NCBI GenBank assembly: GCA_003667245.1
Contig: RCNN01000437.1
Location: 1 to 30,202 of the forward strand
Direction: 5' to 3'
DNA from: Heterostelium multicystogenum
Lineage: Eukaryota; Evosea; Eumycetozoa; Acytosteliales; Acytosteliaceae
DNA: 30,202 nt
Made by a program: the position numbers and the translations under genes. Within the stretch, counting starts at the first letter, position 1. Each line of letters starts with the position of its first letter. The notes under the pieces were generated by a model. The model ran no database searches and was not told the origin of the DNA. It saw only the letters and a list, made by a program, of their open reading frames with translations. Shown here in pieces: positions 1 to 9,550 of this stretch.

Positions 1-1323
1 ATCCCGGTGCTCACCCACGACGTCGACACCATCAGCGATTTCGCGTTCGCCTTCGCCCCGCTGGCCATTTCGCTGACCGTCACCCTTGGCTGATGGGATT
101 ACCTGGCGATGCTGTCATGGCCGATGTTCTTGATCATGGGGGTCGCGATCATCATCGGCACGGGTCGATCCAGTACATCGCCCGGGCCGGGGAATCAAAG
201 GCTTCATGGAGGCCCGCGACGCCGAAGACGAACTGCAGAAACACTACAATTCCATCGCGAGGGCGCCAAGAGTTGCGCATCCATCGTCCGCGCAGGCACC
301 GCATGTTTGGTCGGGGATAGAAAAAGCACCGCCGACAAAATCTGCGACACACAAATTCGTTCGGTGAATATTTTCGTCGTCGCCAAGACCCTCGGCTCCA
401 TGCCTGTTTTTCGTGGTCATCGGGCTGGCACTCGCCCTGCAATCACTGTGGCCGAGTGCCGACAAATCAGTGATGAGCGGCTTTGTGCTGGTGCTGCTGT
501 ACATGAAAGGGCCGCTGGAGCATCTGATCGGCACCCTGCCAATCGTCAAGCCGCGCACAGATCGCATTCCGCCGTATCGCCGCGCTGTCGGAGCAGTTTT
601 CCTCGCCCCGAACCCCACCTGCGCTCAGCGACCAAGGCAACCAGAGTACGCCGGTGCACAGCCTGGAATTGACCGGACGTGTCCTACAGTTTCCCCGCCA
701 CCGTAGGCAGCGCACCGTTTCGCCTGGGGCCCGGTCAACTGAAGATCGAGCAAGGCGACATCATCTTCATCGTCGGCGAAAAACGGTGCGGCAAGACCAC
801 CCTGATTCAAGCCTGCTGCTAGGCCTGTACGCCCCGCAGCAGGGAGAAAATCCGCCTCAACGGGCAGCCCGTGACGGCAGTGACACGTGACGACTATCGC
901 CAGTTGTTCACCACGATCTTCGCTGACTACTACCTGTTCGACGACCCGTGGTGCAGGGCGATACCCATATCCCGAAGATGCCAACCAATACCTGCAGCGC
1001 CTGGAAAATCGGCCACAAGGTCAGCGTGCGTGACGGTTCGTTCACCACCACCGACCTGTCCACGGCCAGCGCAAGCGCCTGGCGCTGGTCAAATGCATGG
1101 CTGGAGGAACGCCCGGGTGCTGTGTTTTTTGACGAATGGGCCCGCAGACCGAGGACCCGACCTTCCGGCGGATTTTTCTACACCGAGCTGCTGCCGTCGA
1201 TCTCAAGCGCCTGGGCAAAAACCATCATCGTGATTTCCCCACGACGATCGTTACTTCGACATTGCCGACCAACTGGTGCGCATGGAAGCCGGGAAAGTAG
1301 CCACCGAACTGCAACCGGCATGA
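1..1323 (+). CDS. pvdE: PvdE-type cyclic peptide/siderophore ABC exporter (5' end outside window, frameshifted)
   Basis: This is an inner-membrane ABC exporter with membrane and ATPase domains fused; the family moves the pyoverdine precursor from cytoplasm to periplasm. The window starts inside the membrane domain, with hydrophobic stretches such as FAPLAISLTVTLG (1-90), WPMFLIMGVAIII (about 115-160) and VIGLALALQSLW with FVLVLLYM (about 415-510). The ATPase half follows: Walker A G-x-x-CGKTT near 778-800, an LST-GQ-like signature near 1061-1090, Walker B ending F-DEW near 1126-1140, and the switch His (ISHDD-like) near 1233-1247. The TGA at 1321-1323 ends a tail reading VATELQPA. About 440 codons are present of a family length near 550. 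I count roughly 25-30 frame changes in 1.3 kb, far denser than elsewhere. True decay is possible, but the residues between breaks remain family-like. fpvA follows 98 bp downstream on the same strand. Symbol by family and context. Confidence 0.82.
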
Positions 1324-1326
1324 ATA

Positions 1327-1341
1327 AGTTAGATTCTCATT
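1327..1341. promoter_or_regulatory. Weak Fur-box-like dyad in the pvdE-fpvA intergenic region
   Basis: The 98 bp between pvdE and fpvA (1324-1421) is AT-rich compared with its surroundings. It holds an imperfect 7-1-7 dyad, AGTTAGA-T-TCTCATT, in which 5 of 7 positions match the inverted half-site. The ATTCTCATT half resembles half-sites of the Fur iron-repressor box. A Fur or PvdS/FpvI-dependent promoter for a siderophore receptor is expected here, but I could not find a clear TAAAT/CGT-type extracytoplasmic sigma promoter. Treat this as a weak candidate. Confidence 0.22.
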
Positions 1342-1421
1342 CTGGTTTTTCCGGCCTCATGCGTCTAATTAAGAATCGCTAACAACTACGCAACCATTAA
1401 AAACCAGTAAGAGTGAGCACA

Positions 1422-3890
1422 ATGTCAGCAATTGCCGGGGATTCCACGTTTTACCAAAGCCTTGTTCATTGCGCCGTATGCTGCAGCCGGGCTTCAGCGC
1501 CACCCGTTCAGCATGGCGCTGGCGTTGCCGTTCAGTGCGCAGGTTCAGGCCCAGGAGATCAACTTCAATATCCCGGCACAATCGCTGGCAAGCGCCCTGC
1601 AGGCACTGGGCACCCAGTCGAACATGCAAGTGCTGTACAGCGCCGATGATGTAAAGGGCCAGCACAGCCAGCCGGTGAGCGGCCGGCTGTCGCCTGAACA
1701 GGCGTTGTCGCAGATGCTGGTGGGGACCGGCGCTGTGTTCACCGTTCAAGCCAACACCGTCACCGTACGTGCCCGGGCAACGGGTGATTCACTGGAGCTG
1801 GGTGCCACCACCATCAGTGGCCAGGCTGTTGAATCGGCCTACGGCCCCGTGGACGGCTTACGTTGCCACCCGCAGCGCCACCGGCACCAAGACCGATACG
1901 CCCCTCCTGGAAATCCCGCAAACCGTCAACGTGGTCACCGCTAAACAGATCGAAACCCAGGGCGCACTCAACCTGACCCAGGCCTTGCGCTACACGCCAG
2001 GCCTGAACACCGGCGGCTTCACCGACCGCAACGCGATCGCCGACGAAATCACCAGCCGTGGCTTCGCCCCTACCCAGCTGTACCTGGACGGCGCTTTACT
2101 TGCCCTATGCCGGCAGCCTCGGCGGCGCCCCGCAAATCGATCCGTATACCCTGGAGCGCATCGAAGTGCTCAAGGGCCCATCGTCGGTGCTCTTTGGCCA
2201 GAACCAGCCAGGCGGCCTGATCAACATGGTCTCCAAGCGACCAACCACCGAACAACGCAGCGAGGTCAAGATCGGTGCCGGCAGCTACAACCGGGTCAAC
2301 GGCGCATTCGACACCAGCGGCCCGCTCGACGATCAGAAAGAGTTCAGCTATCGCATCGTCGGCGTCGCGAAGAAAGGCAACCAGCAGGTCGATCATACCC
2401 ACAGCGAACGCATGCTGCTGGCACCCAGCCTGACTGGGCCCCGAACGACGACACATCCCTGACCGTACTGGCGCAGATCCAGCGGGACCGAGGCCTGGAA
2501 GACTATCAGGCGTTGCCGATGATCGGCTCTCTCGAGCGCGGCCCCAACGGCAAACGCATCGACCGCAACTTCTTCTCCGGCGACTCGAAATACAACGACT
2601 ACAAACGTGACCAGTTCATCCTGGGCTACGACTTGACCCACAGCTTCAGCGAAAACCTGAAAGGTCGCTCCACCGCCCGCTACACCGACGTACGCGACGA
2701 CTACAAAGGCTTCTACCTGCGCAGCTTCGTCACCGATGCAGTCACCGGCGCGGTCGACCAGACCCGGGCCAACCGTGTCAAACTCGACTGGCGCCAGCAC
2801 AACACCGCCTACACCATCGATAACAACCTGGAATACAAATTCAAACACCGGCGCGCTGGAGCACACCACCCTGGTCGGCCTGGACTATCGCAACTTCAAC
2901 CGCAAATACACCGGTTACAACGCCTACAACGTACTGCCGATCAACCTCTACGGCGAAAACAACAACTACGACACCAGCAGCCTGACCCCGGAAAAAACCA
3001 CCAAGTGGGACAACACCGTGCGCCAGACCGGCGTCTACCTGCAGGACCAGATCAAACTGGACAAGTGGATCCTGACCATTGGTGGCCGTCAGGACTGGGC
3101 CGAAGTTGAAAACAAGGACCTGATTGCAAACTCCATCACCGAACAGCGTGACAACAAGTTCACCGGCCGTGTCGGCCTGACCTATGTCACCGACTTCGGG
3201 CTGGCGCCGTACGTCAGCTACTCCGAATCCTTCCTGCCGACCGTTGGCACTACCGCGCCCGAACGTGGCGGCAAGGCCTTCGCGCCGACCGAAGGCGAAC
3301 AGTACGAAGTGGGTGTGAAGTACCAGCCGTTCGAGAAGACGCTGATCACGGCTTCCGTGTACCAGATCAAGCAGAAAAACGTGTTGAGCCAGGATAACGA
3401 GTACACCCAGTACTCGGTCCAGCAAGGCCAGGTTCGCTCCCGCGGTGTTGAACTGGAAGTCAAATCGACGATTGCCAACGTCGACGTACTGGCTGCTGCG
3501 TCCTACCTCGACGCGTTCTACATCAAGAACAACTACGGCAACACCGGTAACCGCACCGAGCAACAGGCTCCGGTTTCGGCATCGCTGTGGGTTGACTACC
3601 ACTTCACCCAGGCGTTGCTCAATGGCCTGACCTTCGGTGCCGGCGCCCGCTACACCGGCCCCAAACCCGGTGATGCCGCCAACTCGTTCGAGGTCCCGGG
3701 CTTTGTGGTCTATGACACCACCGTCAGCTACGACCTGAGCAAGGTATCGCCAAGCCTGCGTGGCGTGGAAACCAGCCTGAACGTGCAGAACGTGTTCAAC
3801 CGCGAGTACGTGTCCCACTGCAACTACTCGTTCGGCTGCTACTACGGCCAGGAACGCGTCGCCTCGGTTGACGTGACGTACAACTTCTAG
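1422..3890 (+). CDS. fpvA: TonB-dependent ferri-siderophore receptor with STN signalling domain (FpvA-like, frameshifted)
   Basis: This is an outer-membrane receptor that imports the ferri-siderophore using TonB energy. In order: a signal sequence ending near FSAQVQAQ (about 1510-1557); an STN (secretin/TonB N-terminal) domain from EINFNIPAQ to NTVTVR (about 1558-1770), which in this family contacts an inner-membrane anti-sigma factor; a TonB-box-like segment GATTISGQ (about 1802-1825); a plug domain (about 1865-2250, with IPQTVNVVT, LNLTQALRYTPG and RIEVLKGPSSVLFGQ); and a beta-barrel ending in aromatic VDVTYNF before TAG at 3888-3890. ATG 1422 follows AAGAG; GTG 1413 is the alternative in the same frame. 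The frame then changes within about 10 codons. Other single-base breaks lie near 1858, 2093, 2434 and 2843. About 820 aa fits the family. Barrel wording also resembles ferrichrome-type receptors, so the pyoverdine ligand is inferred from location. Confidence 0.85.
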
Positions 3891-3901
3891 CCGACACCCA
3901 C

Positions 3902-3930
3902 AAAAAAACCGGGCCTGGCCCGGTTTTTTT
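3902..3930. terminator. Bidirectional rho-independent terminator
   Basis: A perfect 29-bp palindrome: seven A, the GC stem half ACCGGGCC-type arm, a single central T at 3916, the mirrored arm, and seven T. It lies 11 bp after the fpvA stop and 10 bp from the stop of the convergent hydrolase gene. The A-tract and T-tract make it a GC hairpin with a U-run on either strand, so one element can end both converging transcripts. Confidence 0.93.
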
Positions 3931-3940
3931 GTGCCTGTTC

Positions 3941-4902
3941 TCAAGCTGCCAGCGCGGCTCGCAATGCCTGGGTCAATTGACCGTACACCTCGTCGATATC
4001 CGGCACCACGCTCTGCAGGCGCAGGAAATCGTGAATCAACCCGGCGTACTCGATCACTTCCACCGCCACCCCCTGTTCCTGCAACCGTCGGGCATAGGCA
4101 CGCCCTTCATCCAGCAGCGGGTCATGACCGGCCAACGCAATCAGCGCCGGTGGCATGCCCGGGTACCCCGGCGCCAGTAACGGCGAGAAGCGCCAGTCAA
4201 GACGATCCGCCGCCTCCCGGGCGTAATGCCGGTAGAACCATTCCAGTGTCTCGGTCTCCAGCAGATAGCCCTCGCCGAACAGCTCGGTCGACGGGCTATG
4301 GGTAGAAGCGTCCGTCACCGGATAGCACAGCAGTTGCCAGCAGGGTTTAATTGCCAGCGTCGCGGGCTCGAGCACCGACTGCAACGCCAGCACCGTCGCC
4401 AGCGTGGCCCCACACTGTCGCCACCGAAAGCCACGCGGGTGAGGTCCAGGCCCTCGGCTGCAGCGTTATCGGCCAGCCAGGCCAGGGCATCGGCGCCATC
4501 GTTCAGCGGCGTCGGGAACCTGTGCTCCGGCGCCAGTCGATAACCCACTGAAACCACCGCACACGGAGTTCTGGCGCAGAACTCGCGGCACACCCCGTCA
4601 TGGGATTCCAGGCTGCCGACCACGTAGCCACCGCCATGGAAGTACACCAGCACCGGCAGGCTCTGCGCCGAAACGTCAGCTGGACGGTACACACGCAACG
4701 CCAGCGTCGCGCCATCGCGTGCCGTGAATTCGATGTGGCTGCAGCGCACCTGCGCAGGCGCCTGCCAGCGCAGTTGCGCGGTGGTGCGCTCGAACGCCTC
4801 ACGAGCCTGGGCGGGCGTTGACAGGTGAAACGGCCCAGGACCGTCCGCCTGGCTTTCTTGCGCCAGGTCGAGGAAGGCATTGAGTTCCGGATGCAAGGAC
4901 AT
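3941..4902 (-). CDS. Alpha/beta hydrolase (HSL/GDXSG esterase family), candidate trans-acting release enzyme
   Basis: About 320 aa, cytoplasmic, no signal peptide. It has the oxyanion motif YFHGGG (about 4640-4660), the nucleophile elbow GDSVG (about 4410-4425; GDSAG is commoner), the acid in GHDPLLDEG (about 4100-4125) and the His in LIHDFL (about 4028-4045), so the triad looks complete. ATG 4902 (MSLHPELNAFLDL) follows AAGGAAA at a good distance; an upstream in-frame extension to 4983 lacks family-like sequence. A one-base deletion near 4411-4415, just after the nucleophile, breaks the frame. The gene starts 84 bp after the last synthetase, which ends without a thioesterase, and it is probably in the same operon. 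Release or cyclisation of the peptide is an inference from position; a generic esterase is the alternative. As I recall, P. putida KT2440 has the same order of exporter, receptor, esterase and synthetases. Confidence 0.85.
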
Positions 4903-4986
4903 CGCAGGTTTCCTTATGAAAAAGCCACAGACGAAAGAGGAGCCACAAGGGCCCCTCTTTGTATAACGATGGATCGGCCTCAATCC

Positions 4987-7900
4987 TTAAGCCGCTTGTG
5001 CCACGCAATGCTCGATCAGCGCCTCCAGTTCGGCCTGGTACTCTCGCATCAACTGTTCGACGGTTTCGGCACGGTAGCGGCGCGTGCTGAAAATACAGCG
5101 CATCGCCAGGCGTCCGTCATACACCTGCCCCACCACTTCCAGCCAATTGCCCAGGGCCGCCTGCGGGCTGTAGCAACTGCCATAGCTCTCCTGAGCCGGC
5201 ACCAGCATCGCCTTGTCATCGAAGCTCTGGTCGAACTGCCCCAGGTAGTTGAAGGTGACACGCGCCTGGGGTGCCAGGCGCAAGGTATCGGCCATCGACA
5301 CACCGCTCATGTGACGCAGGATGCCGTAGCCCAGGCCCTTGTTCGGTACGGCCGCCAATTGCCGCTGCACCGCACGCACCGAGCTCCCGATATCAGCCCC
5401 GGCACCGGGTGCCAGGCGCACCGGGAACATGCTGGTGAACCAGCCCAGGCTGCGGCTCAGGTCGATGTCCTTGACCAGGTCTTCGCGGCCATGGCCTTCG
5501 AGCTGGATCAATACGAAGGCTGCCCGCTCCAGCGGCACAACACCCGGCTCAGCGCGGCGAGCAACACATCGTTGATCTGCGTCTGGTAGACCGCAGGCAC
5601 TTGCTTGAGCAACTGCTGGGTATGTTCCTGCGACAGGCCCATCAGCGCGACCGACTGGTACTGCACCTGGTTCTTGCCACGCGGTTATCGCACGGTAGCT
5701 CACTGCCCGGCTGGTCGATCTGCTCAAGCCACCAGGCTTGCTCCTGCGCCGGATAATTCGCCGCGTAAGCTTGCAGCCCCTCGGCCCAGGCCCGGTAGCT
5801 GCTGTACGAATCGGCAGGGCCGGCGCCTGGCCATTGCGGTAAGCCTCATAAGCGACCTGCAAATCCTGCAGCAGCAAAACGCCAGGAAACGGTGTCGATC
5901 ACCAAATGATGGAATCACCATCAATACCCGCACCTGGCCATCGCCCAACGTCACATGAGCGGTACGCCACACCGGCCCGTCTTGCAGGTCCAGGCTGCGC
6001 TGTACCTGTTCGGCGTAACAGTTCAAGCTCCGCCTCATCGGCCACGGTGTGTTTGCCATAACAAGGGCTCAGTGGCCCATTGCGCCTGCATGTCCTCCAG
6101 CGGCTGGTAATGCTGGCAATAGCGTGCGCCCACCTTACGAAAAGCGCAGGCGCAGGGCGTCGTGCTGCTTCAACATGCAGCGCAATGCCAGCTCCAGCGC
6201 CGGCAGATTCAGCGCCTGGCGTGCACGCAGCATCAATGCCTGATTGTAATGGTGCGGCTCGCTCATACGCTGGTCGAACAGCCACTGCTGGATCGGAATC
6301 AGGTTGAACTGGCCCTCGGCGGCCACCTGCGAAACATCCTCGATCAGCGTGGCGACGGTGCTTGAACGCTGCTCGAAAATCGCCTCGATGGTCTGCCCGC
6401 GCATCAGGTCCCGCAGCTTGAGGTCCATCTTCAGTTCAGGGTGGTTGCGTACCCGCGAGACGACTTGCAGGCTGAGGATCGAGTCACCGCCCAACTCGAA
6501 GAAGTTGTCGGTGATGCCCACGCGCTCCACTTGCAACACATCAGCCCAGACCTGTGCCAGCAGTTGCTCGTCACGAGTACGGCCGGGAACATACTCGCTG
6601 CCCTTGAATTCAGGCTCCGGCAAGGCCTGGCGATCCAGCTTGCCGTTGGGCGTGACAGGCAGCGCCGCCATGCAGATGACCTGGGTGGGCACCATGTAAT
6701 CCGGCAATTGCGCGCGCAAGTCCGCCTTGAGGCGATCACCGATGGCCATGCCATCGGGCGTCACCACATAACCGATCAGCTGCTTGCCCGACGCACTGTC
6801 ACGGGCGATCACCAACGCGTCACTGACATCGTCCAGTTGCCGCAGGCTCGCCTCGATTTCCCCAGTTCAATGCGAAAGCCCCGGACCTTGATCTGGTGGT
6901 CAATACGCCCGACGTAATCAAGCACACCATCAACACGCTGGCGTACCAGGTCGCCGCTGCGGTAGAGACGATCGCCCGGCGACCCGAACGGGTCCGGCAC
7001 AAAGCGCTCGGCACTCAGGTCCGGACGACGGTGATAGCCGCGGGCAATGCCCTGGCCACCGATGTAGAGCTCACCGGCAATCCCCGGCGGCAGCGGGTTG
7101 AGGTCTTCGTCCAGCACGTACAGCGCGCGCTCGCCGACAGCACGCCCGATCGGCGCATAGGCAGCCTCGCACCGGGTGTCGACCGGGACCTTCCAGAGCA
7201 TCGGCGTGACCACGGTTTCGGTGGGGCCATAGCCGTTTGGTAAAGAACTGTGGACGCAGTGCCGCTTTCACTTGTTCGAAGGTCTGGTCCGGCACCGCAT
7301 CGCCACCGAAGCAATACACCCGTACCGCGGGTGGTTCCTGTTGGCTATGGGCCGCGTACTCCGCCAACTGCTTGAGGTAGGCCGGCGGGGAAACAGGCAA
7401 TCGTGATGCCGTGTTGATGCAAGGCGTCGAAGGTCTGCTCCGGTGTCCACAGGCTGGCATCGCGGATCACCAGCGTGCCCCCGCTCAATAGCGTACTGAG
7501 CCAGCGCTCATGAGCGCCGTCGAAGGCAAATGACATGAAATGCAGCTCGCGGGTGCGCTCATCCATGTCATACAGCCCGGCGATGGCCTGGCAATGCATG
7601 CTCATCGGCCCATGCGCCCACTGCCACGCCTTTCGGCCGACCGGTGGAGCCCGAGGTATAAATCAAGTAGGCCAGATTGGCGCCCAGCAAACTGCTGGCG
7701 GGCGGCGTGTCGCTGTAGCCGGCGCGGTCAAAACGTGTCGATGGCCAGCTGCGCCAGGCCTTCCACCGCCGGAAGGCGCGCCTGCACCTGGCTATGGGTC
7801 AGCAACAGCGCCATCGCCGAGTCTTGCATCATGAACGCCAGGCGTTCGGGCGGATAGTCGATGTCCAACGGCACATAAGCCGCGCCGCTTTTCATCACCG

Positions 7901-9550
7901 CCAGTAACGCCACGATCATCTCGACGGAGCGCTCCAGGGCCACCCCGACCACCACTTCCGGCCCAGCCCCCAGCTCGATCAAGCGATGGGCCAGGCCATT
8001 GGCTCGACGTTCCAGCTCACCGTAGCTCAGCGAATCGCCCCCACACACCAGTGCCGTCGCCTCGCCACGCGAATCGGCATGGCGTGCGATCAGTTCCGGC
8101 AAGAGCTGCGCGTGATAGCTGGCATTCGGCGCCGCACTCCACTGCTCAAAGGCTCGCCACTGCTCGGCCCCAAGGCGCTGAAGGTTGCCCTGGCGCGCCG
8201 TCGGCGTAACGATCATGGCCTCGAGGGTGTCTTCCATGCAGCGGCGAATCTGCTCTACCGCCTCGACACTGAAGGCATTGCGCAGGAACAGATATTCGAT
8301 CGACAACTGTTCGCCGAGATTGACCGCCAGGTCCATCGCAAAGTTGGTCACGTCATGGTTACGCGACTCGCCGAAACTCAGGCCGGTGTCCTGTTGCTCA
8401 CCCAGGCGCTCATCGATCGGGTAGTTTTCAAAACACGATGATGCTGTCGAACAGCCCTTGCCCACCCAGCCCCGACCAGCGCTGGATATCCGCCAGCGGC
8501 GCGTGTGCGTGCTCACGGATGTCCATGTTGCAGGCCTGCAACGCTTGCAGCCACTGATCCAGCGGCTGCGCGGGTTCCAGGGTCTGGATCACCGGTAGCG
8601 TATTGATGAACAGCCCCAGGATGTTGTCGGCATTGGCCAACCCCGCAGGACGGCCAGCCACGGTGGCACCGAACACCACAGTGTTCTGCCCGGTAAAGCG
8701 TTGCAGCAACAACAGCCACGCGCCCTGGATCAGCGTGTTGGGGTGATTTGCAAGGCGCGGCAAGCCTGTTGCAGGCGTGCGGTTTGCACCGCATCCCAAC
8801 GTGAGTAAAAGCGCTTGGTGCCCGGGCAAATCCTCGACATGCCGCGGGAACATCGCCTGGTTCAGCGAAGTGGCCTGCTCCAGCGTTGCAAGACGGCTTC
8901 TCCAGAAGCCCTCCAGCGCCCGTTGATCCTGGCGTTGCAGCCATTCGATGAACTCGCGGTAACGACCGTTGCGTGTCGGCACGTGGCCCTGGGCATAAAA
9001 CTGCATTACCTCGCCAAACAGTCGCGAACTGCTCCAGCCGTCCATCAGGATGTGATGGCAGGTCCAGATCATCTTGGTAACGGTCGTCCTCAAGCCGCAG
9101 CAACAGCACACGCTGCAACGGCGCACGGGCCAGATCGAACCCTTGCAGGTAATCAGCCGTTGCGCGCTCGCCGATCGCCTGTTCGCTGATGTCCCGGCCG
9201 CGCCAATCTTCGATCAGCAGCGGCAATTCGGCCTGGCGGTGGACAATTTGCACCGGGGCGCTCAAGCCATCCTGCCAGTGAAAGCTGGTCCGCAGAATGT
9301 CCTCACGCTCAATCACCGATTGCCAGGCTGCGGCGAAGCGCTCGGTATCCAGCCCGTGTACGGCAGGCTGATCTGGTTGATGTACAAGCCGCTGCTGTCG
9401 TCGGCCAGGGTGTGGAACAGCATTGCCTTCTTGCATCGGTGACAACGCATAGACGTCTTGCACCTGCGCCACGGGCACCGGCAAGCCGTCAAGGTGCGCC
9501 TGGGTCAAACGGGCCAGCGGGAAGTCAGACGGCGTCAGGCCCTGATGCTC
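4987..9550 (-). other. NRPS1 module 3: C-A-T-E, predicted N5-hydroxyornithine, chain-terminal
   Basis: A DCL-type C domain (about 9540-8180) follows the upstream E domain. The adenylation domain (about 8110-6620) contains FDGAHERW (about 7500-7540), IACFPPAYL (across a break near 7385), VYCFGGDA and NGYGPTETVVT. The pocket code is D-G-E-C-C-G-G-V-T-K, which I recognise as the hydroxyornithine type of Pseudomonas pyoverdine synthetases. The carrier is LGGDSILS. The final E domain has EGHGRED and NYLGQFDQSFDD, but its catalytic motif reads HHLVIDTVSW (about 5885-5920), with Thr where Gly is usual. No domain follows. Confidence 0.75.

Noticed and set aside
1361..1400. PvdS/FpvI-type promoter upstream of fpvA (TAATT followed by ACGC)
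   Set aside because: The -35-like element is not TAAAT, the spacing to a CGT-like element is about 18 nt, and the -10 triplet does not match. It is too weak to annotate.
4920..4975. Hairpin between NRPS1 and the hydrolase (ACAAGGG...TCTTTGT on the plus strand)
   Set aside because: It needs several G-T pairs and on the transcribed strand has mismatches and no U-run, so it is not a credible terminator. The 84-bp gap holds nothing else I can support apart from the hydrolase ribosome site.
4903..4983. Upstream start for the hydrolase at about 4983
   Set aside because: The extra N-terminal residues are not family-like and the internal ATG at 4902 has a good AAGGAAA site. The extension overlaps the intergenic spacer.
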